NCBI GenBank assembly: GCA_963790585.1
Contig: CAWBOY010000005.1
Span: forward strand, 62,001 to 126,000
Direction of reading: 5' to 3'
DNA from: CAWBOY01 sp963790585
GTDB taxonomy: Bacteria; Planctomycetota; Planctomycetia; Gemmatales; Gemmataceae
DNA: 64,000 nt
The position numbers were made by a program, and so were the translations under genes. Of this stretch, positions 23,314 through 31,541 are shown piece by piece (the first letter of the stretch is position 1; the number at the start of each line of letters is the position of its first letter). The notes beneath the pieces are model-generated. The model ran no database searches. It was given only the letters and a program-made list of their open reading frames with translations, and was not told where the DNA came from.

Positions 23314-25977
23314 ATGTCCACACCTACCACTCACGTCCTGGATCTTCTCCAAGACCACCTCCATGCTCTGCTTCCTCCCGAGCGCTCCGCCGAGGTTGAA
23401 AAACATTGCGCCGAATGTCCAAGCTGCCGCGCTGCGCTCGACGAGGCCCGTATCCAGCTCGCCGCCATCAAAGCGTCGCTACCGCCGGTCGAGGCATCGA
23501 ATCAACTTGTCGAAACGACGCTGCGCGAAGTTAACACTGTGAAGCAACGCCGCACGATTTGGGTGAAGCGTTATTTCTGGACGGCCGGCTCTTTGGCTGC
23601 CGCGGCGGCTCTGGTTTTGCTCTCTCTTTACGCCTATTTCCTCAGTCTGAAGCCTGACAGCACCGATTTGATCGTTCTCGCTCAGGCCGAGTATCTGCCG
23701 GAGTCCGAGGCTTCGCTCCATGTACAAGTCGTCGATCGCATCGTTAAGCCAACCGCCATCCAGACCAATCCGCTGGCGAATATACCCGTGACCGTCCTTT
23801 TGCAACCGCGTGGCGGCATAGGCATGACAGCACTGCTCGCGCATTTCAACACGGATGCCACAGGCTCGGGGCTGCCTCATTTCACATTACCGGCCTGGGA
23901 CGATGGCGAGTATGAATTGCGCATCGTCGCCCAGGTACCCGGCCATAAAGAGGAGCTAACCAAGCCCGTCAAACTGGCGCACTCCGCGAAGATCATGGTG
24001 ACGAGTGACAAGCCGGTCTATCAGCCGGGACAGGAAATCCATGTGCGCGCCTTGGCGCTGAGGCAGCCCGATTTGAGGCCGCTCGCCGGACAGCCGGCCA
24101 TCTTCACGCTCATCGATCCCAAGGGAAACGTTGTCTTCAAAAAAACAGCACCCACAAGTCCCTATGGCATAGTCTCGATGGATTGCCCCTTGGCGACCGA
24201 GGTGATCGAGGGGGCTCATACAATTGTCTGTCGCATCGGTGCGCTCGAAAGTCGGCTGGCGATTGAGATCAAGCGTTACGTGTTGCCGCGATTCAAGGTC
24301 GAAATCGCCGTCGATAGGCCTTATTACACGCCCGGAGTGAAGGCCAAAGCCACGGTGACGGCACGCTACTTTCACGGTGAGCCGGTAAAGGACGCGGATG
24401 TGGCAATCACCTTGTTACCGTCGACGCCAGGTGCTGTCCCATTGGAAAAGCGCAAGACAGACGAATTGGGTCAAATACGTTTTGACGTCCCAATTGTAGA
24501 CAAGGCGCCGCAGGATCGATCGATGGGCTTTGTAGCCGAGGTAACGGATGTAGCCGGCCTGAAGGAGTCGGCCAGGGTGGAGCGACTGGTCACGGAACAC
24601 CCGATCCGCGTTCACGTCCTGCCCGAGGGTGGAGTTCTGGCTCCAATCGCCTCCAACCGCGTCTATTTCTTGGTGCGTGAAGTGAGTGGCAGCCCCGTAG
24701 TCAATGCCCGGCTGGCGATTGGCCAACTCGATGGTCTACTGAAAACCGATCGCAATGGTCTCGCCTGGTTCGATCTCAAAGGTGCCAATGACTGGGCTGA
24801 CTTCATCAAAGTTCACGTGTTGAACGAAAGCAATGAGGAGATTGCCTCCGTCGAGGAAAAGTTGCCTCATCTCGCTTCCCGCGGCCTGACGATCCGACCG
24901 GACAAAGGAGTCTACAGCAGCGGCGATGTTGTGAATGTCAAGATCATTGGTGCCGAAGGCACAACCTACATTGACGTCGTCCGCCGCGACAAAAATCCAC
25001 AGACGATTCTAAGTATTTCCTGTCCCGCCAGGGCATCCATACAACTCCCGCCAGGACTGTCTGGCACACTACAACTATTTGCTTACACAATCCTGCCCAA
25101 TGGTGGCAGTGCCGTTGCATCGCAAATGATCTATGTCCAAGCCAAGGATGAATTGATAATTCACGGGAAATTGGCATCTCGTCAAGCGGAACTCCATCCT
25201 GGAGGTAAGGCGTGTGTGCGGTTTGCTCTCACCGACAGGGTTGGCAAGCCGTGTCCCGGGGCGCTAAGCTTGTCCGCCGTGGAAGAAGCCGTTTACTCCG
25301 TATTGCCACAGGCGCCTGGATCGGAGAAGCAGTTTTACACCGTGGATTCAAAGCTGCTGGGTCCTGTTTACGCGCTCGCCGCCTGGGCACCGGGTTGGAA
25401 AGACGAACAACCCAAAGAAGAGCGCGAGCATTTGGAGCGGGCTCTTTTCTCGGCGACGGCGACACGTCAGGTAGGCACCGATTTGTTGGAGGATCGATCG
25501 GGCCCAGCGGCCGAGGCACACACATTGATCGGTGGAACATGGAAAGCGAAGGCTTCCCAGGTTTCAAACGAACGCGAAAGTGCCTTTCACATACTGGGAA
25601 TTGTTAGCGGCTGGGCTATCTCGTTTTTCTTATTCTTGGCTTGCATCGCGGTTTTGCTTGCTCTACCGCAGCGGGTGCGAGACGTCGTGGATGTGTGGCG
25701 CATTTTTGCGATCGTAGTCCTTGTAATACTTATATTTGCCATGTTGCCGCGCGTGCAGAAGGTTCGAGAATCATCCGGAGCGGCTTCACGCGCAATGGAC
25801 GTGAATGAAGCATTCATGATGCAGGCACCGGCTGGCGCGAAATCGGCTCGCGCAAGATTACCGGTGATGTTGGAATGCCGATGTCTGGCAAAGATTCTCC
25901 TAACGTCGACGATTCTCCGTCCGTCGGTTCGATGCGTCAGGATTTCCCTGAAACACTTCTTTGGAGGCCTCAAGTAA
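23314..25977 (+). CDS. Alpha-2-macroglobulin family protein with anti-sigma zinc finger, N-terminal fragment
   Basis: Residues 1-60 hold an anti-sigma-type zinc finger (EKHCAECPSCRAALDE, pattern Hx3Cx2C). A membrane helix at about 88-112 follows, then macroglobulin MG domains including the MG2 signature SDKPVYQPGQEIHVRALAL, LPRFKVEIAVDRPYYTPGVK, and a bait-like region. Two more hydrophobic helices (SGWAISFFLFLACIAVLLA, FAIVVLVILIFAMLP) lie at about 770-815, unusual inside this family. The frame is lost near 25870; the real continuation is the next fragment. The protein probably traps proteases in the periplasm, while the zinc finger could bind the upstream ECF sigma factor. Confidence 0.84.
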   Translation: MSTPTTHVLDLLQDHLHALLPPERSAEVEKHCAECPSCRAALDEARIQLAAIKASLPPVEASNQLVETTLREVNTVKQRRTIWVKRYFWTAGSLAAAAALVLLSLYAYFLSLKPDSTDLIVLAQAEYLPESEASLHVQVVDRIVKPTAIQTNPLANIPVTVLLQPRGGIGMTALLAHFNTDATGSGLPHFTLPAWDDGEYELRIVAQVPGHKEELTKPVKLAHSAKIMVTSDKPVYQPGQEIHVRALALRQPDLRPLAGQPAIFTLIDPKGNVVFKKTAPTSPYGIVSMDCPLATEVIEGAHTIVCRIGALESRLAIEIKRYVLPRFKVEIAVDRPYYTPGVKAKATVTARYFHGEPVKDADVAITLLPSTPGAVPLEKRKTDELGQIRFDVPIVDKAPQDRSMGFVAEVTDVAGLKESARVERLVTEHPIRVHVLPEGGVLAPIASNRVYFLVREVSGSPVVNARLAIGQLDGLLKTDRNGLAWFDLKGANDWADFIKVHVLNESNEEIASVEEKLPHLASRGLTIRPDKGVYSSGDVVNVKIIGAEGTTYIDVVRRDKNPQTILSISCPARASIQLPPGLSGTLQLFAYTILPNGGSAVASQMIYVQAKDELIIHGKLASRQAELHPGGKACVRFALTDRVGKPCPGALSLSAVEEAVYSVLPQAPGSEKQFYTVDSKLLGPVYALAAWAPGWKDEQPKEEREHLERALFSATATRQVGTDLLEDRSGPAAEAHTLIGGTWKAKASQVSNERESAFHILGIVSGWAISFFLFLACIAVLLALPQRVRDVVDVWRIFAIVVLVILIFAMLPRVQKVRESSGAASRAMDVNEAFMMQAPAGAKSARARLPVMLECRCLAKILLTSTILRPSVRCVRISLKHFFGGLK

Positions 25978-27077
25978 TCACGGACGATCAGGGTCGTTAC
26001 ACGCTTGATCTTCCACTTGCCGATTCGATCACCACCTGGAGGCTCTCTGCTAGCGCCGTAACTCTCGATGGCCGACTCGGGAGTTCGGAGGTGCCGATAC
26101 CTGTGAAGCAAGATTTTTTCCTGGATGTCAATCTGCCTGTGACGTTGACCCGCAACGACGAAGTGGAGGTGCCGGTCACGGTTCACAACGACTCGAACGA
26201 ACGGCAATCCGTCAAGATACGGTTAATAGACGCTCCGTGGTTTACCTGCCTCGACGGAGCGGAGCGGACCGCCGACTTGATGCCGCGGCAAACATTAGCC
26301 GTTCGCTTCCGGCTCAAGGCACTGAAGGCGGGGCTACAGGAATTGGTCGTCGACGGCGGCAATGGCAATGTGCGCGACTCCGTGAGGCGCGACATCGAAG
26401 TCGTGGCCGATGGCCGCCGCGTCGAGAAGATTTACAATGGCAATTTACAGACTCCTTTTGCCGACCAACTCATCATCCCTGACTCGGCCATTGAGGGAAG
26501 CGTTCGCGCCTACCTGAAGCTGTATCCCTCCGGCTTTAGCCAACTGGTCGAGGGGTTGAACAATATCTACCGTATGCCGTCTGGCTGCTTCGAGCAGACC
26601 TCGTCGTCCACGTATCCCAATGTGCTGGCGCTCGAGTATCTACGGCGAACCGGACAAAGCCGACCCGAGGATGAAGCGAAGGCAAAACGCTTCATTCAGC
26701 AAGGTTATCAACGACTCCTCACCTTTGAAGTCAACGGTGGCGGCTTCGATTGGTATGGCCATGGGCCGGCCAGTGTTCGTCTGACCGCCTATGGCCTCAT
26801 GGAATTTACGGACATGGCCCGCGTCCACGAATTCGATCCCAGACTACTAACGCGCACTCGAACATGGCTTCTCTCACGGGAGACAACAGGATGGCTCCTG
26901 GGCCGCCGAGCCTGTATGGCATCCCACACGCGGCGGCAATGGACCAGCGACGGCCGACCACGCTCAACGCCTGTCCGCCACCGCCTATGCCGCCTGGGCG
27001 GTGTTCTATCAGGCGAGCGATGTGCCTGCAGCCACGACGCGCACCTTTCTAATGGAGCGAGCGCCAAAGGATATTGA
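25875..27077 (+). CDS. Alpha-2-macroglobulin family protein, thioester-domain fragment
   Basis: The fragment starts with the A2M domain (FPETLLWRPQVITDDQGRYT, DSITTWRLSASAVTLDGRLG). It continues through MG10 to the thioester motif PSGCFEQTSSSTYPNVLALE near residue 240, whose Cys and Gln would form the internal thioester. Real coding continues to about 26890, after which the frame breaks again (WLLSRETTGWLLGRRA is out of frame). The thioester loop reads CFEQ instead of the usual CGEQ or CTEQ. Confidence 0.83.
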   Translation: MPMSGKDSPNVDDSPSVGSMRQDFPETLLWRPQVITDDQGRYTLDLPLADSITTWRLSASAVTLDGRLGSSEVPIPVKQDFFLDVNLPVTLTRNDEVEVPVTVHNDSNERQSVKIRLIDAPWFTCLDGAERTADLMPRQTLAVRFRLKALKAGLQELVVDGGNGNVRDSVRRDIEVVADGRRVEKIYNGNLQTPFADQLIIPDSAIEGSVRAYLKLYPSGFSQLVEGLNNIYRMPSGCFEQTSSSTYPNVLALEYLRRTGQSRPEDEAKAKRFIQQGYQRLLTFEVNGGGFDWYGHGPASVRLTAYGLMEFTDMARVHEFDPRLLTRTRTWLLSRETTGWLLGRRACMASHTRRQWTSDGRPRSTPVRHRLCRLGGVLSGERCACSHDAHLSNGASAKGY

Positions 27078-28038
27078 GGATCCCTATACGCTGGCACTTG
27101 TTTGCAACGCCTTATTGGCCATCGATCCCACCGGAGCCGACGCCGGCCCCTATTTGGAGCACCTGGAGACGATTAGAAAGTCAATTGACGGCAAGTTTAC
27201 CTATTGGTCCTTGGCGAACGGCGGTCGGACCGGTTTTTACGGGGCAGGTGAGAGTGGCAACGTCGAAACGACCGCTCTCGCCGTGCTCGCTCTGATGAAA
27301 GCCAACCGCTCGCCCGCCACGATAAACCAGGCCCTCGCCTGGATTGTCAGCAAAAAGGATCAAAACGGTACCTGGTATTCCACGCAGGCGACTGTCCTCG
27401 CGCTCAAGGCGTTGCTTTCCGACACGAGCCGACCCAAGGCCGCGGGCGAACGACGGATCGAAGTAAAACTCGGTACGGACTACACAAAAGAGCTTGTTAT
27501 TCCCACGGATCAATCCGAGGTGATGCAGCTTCTCGACCTGACGCCCCAGCTCGCCGCCGGCGTGCAAAAACTGACGGTCACCGAAAAGACCACAACAGGT
27601 CTAGGTTATCAGCTTGCTCTCCGCTATCATCTACCGGCGAAGTCCGAGCCTTCCAAGCTGACAGTGGCTTTGGATTATTCCGCCAGCGATGTGAAAATCG
27701 GAGAAGTGCTTGCCATAAGAGCAACTATCGGCAACACGATGAAAGAATCCGCCCGGATGCTACTTGTCGAGTTACCCGTGCCTCCGGGATTCGTAGCTGA
27801 CACGGATGCGTTGAGCCGGCTCGTGCCTCTGAAGATCGTAGATAAAGTGGAGATCCTCGGGCGGAAGATCAATGTCTATGTCAGTGGACTCGAAGCCGAC
27901 GGCAAGCTGGTGCTTCCCTACAAGCTAACGGCTATGTCGCCCGTCAAGGTGACCGCTCCGGCGGCGCATGTGTATGAGTATTATGCTCCGGATCGCGAGG
28001 GGTATAGCGCGGCGACGATGTTGACGGTGAGCCGGTGA
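27001..28038 (+). CDS. Alpha-2-macroglobulin family protein, C-terminal fragment
   Basis: The fragment completes the alpha-alpha thioester-domain barrel (DPYTLALVCNALLAIDPTG, NVETTALAVLALMKANRSPA, GTWYSTQATVLALKALLSD) and adds the receptor-binding-like C-terminal domain (ARMLLVELPVPPGFVADTDA to the stop). True coding begins at the frame break near 26900. The three fragments together give a protein of about 1,570 residues, the normal size for bacterial alpha-2-macroglobulins. Confidence 0.83.
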   Translation: MFYQASDVPAATTRTFLMERAPKDIEDPYTLALVCNALLAIDPTGADAGPYLEHLETIRKSIDGKFTYWSLANGGRTGFYGAGESGNVETTALAVLALMKANRSPATINQALAWIVSKKDQNGTWYSTQATVLALKALLSDTSRPKAAGERRIEVKLGTDYTKELVIPTDQSEVMQLLDLTPQLAAGVQKLTVTEKTTTGLGYQLALRYHLPAKSEPSKLTVALDYSASDVKIGEVLAIRATIGNTMKESARMLLVELPVPPGFVADTDALSRLVPLKIVDKVEILGRKINVYVSGLEADGKLVLPYKLTAMSPVKVTAPAAHVYEYYAPDREGYSAATMLTVSR

Positions 28039-28137
28039 CGGAATAGTAGTAGATTTCCTTTGTGGCCTGGGGCGTTTGTGAGGTACCTTCGCTTACGCTT
28101 CAGGCTCGGTCGATTTGGAAATATCTTTGGCTTTTTC

Positions 28138-28926
28138 ATGACTCGTCCGTCACCTCCGCCGGATTGGCAGCTTCCCGCCGGCGTCAATCGCGGGCTGTGG
28201 GATTATCTGCATAGCGAGGATCTTGCGCGTGGCTACGACCGGAGTCTTGCCGGTTCCTCGCTTTTTTCCATTGACCAGGCCTTTGTCGAGCGACATTGTC
28301 CGCCGCCGGGCCGCTTAATCGATCTCGGCTGCGGCACGGGTCGCTTACTCATCACTCTCGCCAAACGCGGCTACGAAACCACAGGTGTCGATCTCTCACC
28401 CGAGATGCTCCGCGTCGCGGCCGAGAAAGCAACTCTAGAAAAACTCCAGGTATCGCTTATCCAAGCCAATTTAACCGACCTGGACGGTATACCCAACGCC
28501 ACGTTCGATTACGCCGCTTGTCTCTTTAGCACCCTTGGCATGGTCCTCGGCGCCGACTACCGACGCCGGGTTCTAGCTCACACGTTGCGTATCTTGAAGC
28601 CTGGCGGTACGTTTATTCTCCATGTGCATAATCGCTGGTTCAGCTTCTGGAATCCCGATGGACGACGTTGGCTCGGGCGCGACATCCTAGGACGCAGCGT
28701 CGGTGAGCGGGGCGATCGGCTGATGCCGACCCATCAAGGCATCGCGGGGTTGACGCTGCACCTATTCACGCGTTCGGAAATACGCAACGCCCTCAAAGGC
28801 GCCGGATTCCAACTACTCGAAGTGAAGCCAATTTCGTTGAGCCTGGATGGTCGATTGTCCGCGCCTTGGTGGTTCGGTTGGCTACGAGCGTATGGTTATC
28901 TGATTGTAGCCACAAAAGCAAAATGA
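28138..28926 (+). CDS. Class I SAM-dependent methyltransferase
   Basis: The 262-residue enzyme has motif I LIDLGCGTGRLLITLAKRG near residue 60, motif II TGVDLSPEMLRVAA, and motif IV/post-I FDYAACLFSTLGMVLG, followed by LKPGGTFILHVHNRW. It is a type 11/25 family methyltransferase of unknown substrate. ATG 28138 starts a protein-like sequence; upstream in-frame codons are basic and unlikely. It lies 125 bases before Hen1 on the same strand. It could be transcribed with the RNA-repair genes, but nothing in the sequence proves a role with them. Confidence 0.82.
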   Translation: MTRPSPPPDWQLPAGVNRGLWDYLHSEDLARGYDRSLAGSSLFSIDQAFVERHCPPPGRLIDLGCGTGRLLITLAKRGYETTGVDLSPEMLRVAAEKATLEKLQVSLIQANLTDLDGIPNATFDYAACLFSTLGMVLGADYRRRVLAHTLRILKPGGTFILHVHNRWFSFWNPDGRRWLGRDILGRSVGERGDRLMPTHQGIAGLTLHLFTRSEIRNALKGAGFQLLEVKPISLSLDGRLSAPWWFGWLRAYGYLIVATKAK

Positions 28927-29051
28927 TAAGACAGGGATCAGCGAGATCGGCTTGAACCTGCGTAAGCGATGACATGTCTTCTTTGAGAACGCGCCTATTC
29001 ACCCAATGATCTTGGCCCGACTTGTAGTTACAACAAAAGCAGGTAGCAAAG

Positions 29052-30221
29052 ATGCTGCTGACTATCACGACCACACATCAACCGGCCTCGGATTTGAGCT
29101 ACCTATTGCATAAGCGGCCTGATCGTTGTCAAACTTTTGACATGAGCTATGGCAAGGCGCGCGTTTTCTATCCTGAGGTTGGGCCGGAGCGCTGCTCGGC
29201 CTGCCTGCTGCTCGACGTCGATCCCGTGGGCCTGGTGCGCGGTCGGAATGCGCAGGCTAACTTTTCCTTGGGACAGTATGTCAATGACAGGCCCTATGTG
29301 GCTTCGTCGTTTATGAGTGTCGCCATCTCACAGGTTTTCACGTCCGCGCTTCAGGGGCGTTGCAATGACCGGCCGGAGCTGGCCGCGGCGCCGATTCCGT
29401 TGACTGCGCATCTCGATGTGCTCCCGGTGCGCGGCGGCGAGACGTTTCTTCGCAAAGTCTTTGAACCGCTTGGCTATGTCGTTAGGGCAACACGAGCGCC
29501 GCTCGATGAGAAGTTCCCGGAATGGGGGGAGAGCCCGTATTATACCGTGTCGACTGCCAAGACCACGACACTTGCTGACCTATTGACGCACCTGTATGTC
29601 CTGATACCTGTTTTCGACAATGCCAAGCACTATTGGATCGGCAATGCCGAAATGGAGAAGTTGCTAGCGCAGGGCGAAGGATGGTTGGCGAATCATCCGG
29701 AAAAAGAGGAGATCACACGGCGTTACTTGAAATACCAGCCGAGCCTCTATCGTGAAGCGCTCGCGCGGCTGGTGGAGGAAGAGGATCCACTTATCTTGGA
29801 TGAAGAGGAAGCGCCGAAGGAACAAGCTGAGGAGCGGCTTGAAAAAATTCTCAGCCTGAATGAGCAGAGGCTCGGCTCGGTCCTCGCGGTTCTGCGATCG
29901 AGCGGAGCGAAGCGGGTCCTAGACCTGGGCTGTGGCGAAGGTAAATTGTTGCGCGATCTGTTGAAGGATAAACAATTCGAGACGATCGTCGGCATGGATG
30001 TCTCCGTGCGCGCTCTCGAAGTGGCCAACCGACGGCTAAAACTCGATCGGATGTCGCCAACCAAAGCTGTGCGACTGGAGCTAATTCATGGCTCGCTCAT
30101 GTACCGTGACAAGCGCCTCGAGGGGTACGATGCCGCCTCCGTGGTCGAAGTAATCGAGCACCTTGATCCGCCCCGATTGTCTGCGTTCGAGCGCAGTCCT
30201 CTTCGAATTCGCCAAACCTAA
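29052..30221 (+). CDS. hen1: 3'-terminal RNA ribose 2'-O-methyltransferase Hen1, N-terminal and SAM-binding fragment
   Basis: Residues 1-230 form the bacterial Hen1 N-terminal domain (MLLTITTTHQPASDLSYLLH, YGKARVFYPEVGPERCSACL, YVASSFMSVAISQVFTSALQ), which activates Pnkp ligation. A methyltransferase follows, with motif I RVLDLGCGEGKLLRDLLKD near residue 293 and the metal-binding segment VVEVIEHLDPPRLSAFER. The frame breaks about 30 bases before the stop; one added base near 30195 joins it to the next fragment. The full protein is about 466 residues, the normal size. Hen1 methylates the 2'-OH of a repaired RNA 3' end so that it resists a second cut. Confidence 0.93.
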   Translation: MLLTITTTHQPASDLSYLLHKRPDRCQTFDMSYGKARVFYPEVGPERCSACLLLDVDPVGLVRGRNAQANFSLGQYVNDRPYVASSFMSVAISQVFTSALQGRCNDRPELAAAPIPLTAHLDVLPVRGGETFLRKVFEPLGYVVRATRAPLDEKFPEWGESPYYTVSTAKTTTLADLLTHLYVLIPVFDNAKHYWIGNAEMEKLLAQGEGWLANHPEKEEITRRYLKYQPSLYREALARLVEEEDPLILDEEEAPKEQAEERLEKILSLNEQRLGSVLAVLRSSGAKRVLDLGCGEGKLLRDLLKDKQFETIVGMDVSVRALEVANRRLKLDRMSPTKAVRLELIHGSLMYRDKRLEGYDAASVVEVIEHLDPPRLSAFERSPLRIRQT

Positions 30222-30450
30222 AACGATTGTGTTGACGACGCCCAATCGAGAATACAACGTGACCTGGGAGACGTTGGAAGCTGGAAAACTTCGCCATACG
30301 GATCACAGGTTCGAATGGACGCGGCAGGAGTTCCAATCGTGGGCCAACAGCGTGGCCACGCGCTTTGGCTACACGGTACAGTTTGTGGGAGTCGGACCGG
30401 AGGATGCAGCGCTTGGAACGCCCACGCAAATGGGGATATTCAAGAGGTAA
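30163..30450 (+). CDS. hen1: Hen1, C-terminal fragment
   Basis: The fragment continues Hen1 with AVLFEFAKPKTIVLTTPNRE, the third metal-ligand region KLRHTDHRFEWTRQEFQSWA, and the terminal strand PTQMGIFKR. Together with the EVIEHL segment of the upstream fragment it completes the Glu-Glu-His-His metal site typical of Hen1. Real coding starts at about 30196. The stop lies 9 bases before the pnkp start. Confidence 0.9.
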   Translation: MIRPDCLRSSAVLFEFAKPKTIVLTTPNREYNVTWETLEAGKLRHTDHRFEWTRQEFQSWANSVATRFGYTVQFVGVGPEDAALGTPTQMGIFKR

Positions 30451-30459
30451 ATTAGCGTC

Positions 30460-30594
30460 ATGACTATCTCCATTCCTAAATTGTCGTTGGTCGTCCTCAT
30501 CGGTCCGAGTGGATCGGGCAAGAGCACCTTCGCGCAAGCATTTCTTGCCGACGGAGATCCTATCTTCCGACGCCTATCGGGGCATGGTGAGTGA
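30460..30594 (+). CDS. pnkp: Polynucleotide kinase-phosphatase Pnkp, 5' fragment with P-loop
   Basis: ATG 30460 begins MTISIPKLSLVVLIGPSGSG followed by KST, the Walker A motif of the Pnkp kinase domain. The frame stops after 44 codons because one base is missing near 30529. Adding it gives STFARKHFLPTEILSSDAYR, in frame with the next fragment. The fragment is too short to function alone. Confidence 0.85.
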   Translation: MTISIPKLSLVVLIGPSGSGKSTFAQAFLADGDPIFRRLSGHGE

Positions 30595-31534
30595 TGACGA
30601 GAACAATCAGGCCGTCAGTAAAGAAGCCTTTGCGGCCTTGCATTTTGTTGCGGCTACGCGCTTGGCTTTGGCGCGGCTGACCGTTGTGGATGCGACCAAT
30701 GTCCAACCAGAGTCGCGCCGGCCTCTATTGGCGCTGGCGCGGGAATACCATTGCCTACCAGTCGCCATTGTCTTGGACATGCCGGAACGAGTTTGTCAGG
30801 AGAGGAATCGGCAGCGCCCCGAGAGAAATTTCGGCCCACATGTTGTGAGGCAGCACGTCTCGCAGCTACGGAAATCGCTCCGCGGCCTTGCGAAGGAGGG
30901 GTTTCGCCATGTCTTCGTACTCCGTACGCCGGAGGAGGTGGAGGCGGTCACTGTCGAGCGCGTGCCGCTTTACAACGACAAGCGTCACGAACATGGACCT
31001 TTTGACATCATTGGCGACGTACATGGTTGCTGCGATGAGCTGGAGGCTTTGTTGCGCGAATTGGGTTATGAAGCTGCTGCCAACGCTCCCGCTGGTCCCG
31101 CGTTCTCCAGTGGCCCAATTTACAAGCACCCGCTCGGGCGGAACGCGGTGTTTGTTGGCGACCTTGTGGATCGAGGGCCGCGCATCCTAGACACGCTGCG
31201 TCTCGTTCACAACATGGTGGCGGCCGGTTCGGCTCTGTGTGTGCCGGGCAATCACGATGTAAAACTCATGCGCAAGTTACGTGGCAAAGATGTTCAGATT
31301 TCGCATGGATTGGCTCAATCGCTCGCAGAGATCGATGCGCTGCCAGTCGATATCCGCGACGGGTTTTGCAAGGAGCTTGCCGCGTTTCTTGATAGCTTGA
31401 TTAGCCATTACGTTCTCGACGATGGTCGACTGGTAGTTGCTCATGCTGGAATGAAAGAGGAGTTCCAAGGTCGCGGCTCGGGCCGGGTGCGCAGACTTCG
31501 CTCTTTACGGCGAGACAACGGGGGAGACGGATGA
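30509..31534 (+). CDS. pnkp: Polynucleotide kinase-phosphatase Pnkp, kinase and phosphatase fragment
   Basis: The fragment carries the rest of the kinase domain (LPTEILSSDAYRGMVSDDEN; RLTVVDATNVQPESRRPLL; and lid arginines in ERVCQERNRQRPERNFG). It then carries most of the calcineurin-like phosphatase: FDIIGDVHGCCDELEALL, NAVFVGDLVDRGPRILDTLR, and the GNHD motif in LCVPGNHDVKLMRKLRGKD. The frame is lost near 31490; the true sequence continues ADFALYGETTGETDEFGLPV into the next fragment. Pnkp heals broken RNA by phosphorylating 5'-OH and removing 2',3'-cyclic phosphate. Confidence 0.93.
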   Translation: MDRARAPSRKHFLPTEILSSDAYRGMVSDDENNQAVSKEAFAALHFVAATRLALARLTVVDATNVQPESRRPLLALAREYHCLPVAIVLDMPERVCQERNRQRPERNFGPHVVRQHVSQLRKSLRGLAKEGFRHVFVLRTPEEVEAVTVERVPLYNDKRHEHGPFDIIGDVHGCCDELEALLRELGYEAAANAPAGPAFSSGPIYKHPLGRNAVFVGDLVDRGPRILDTLRLVHNMVAAGSALCVPGNHDVKLMRKLRGKDVQISHGLAQSLAEIDALPVDIRDGFCKELAAFLDSLISHYVLDDGRLVVAHAGMKEEFQGRGSGRVRRLRSLRRDNGGDG

Positions 31535-31541
31535 GTTCGGC

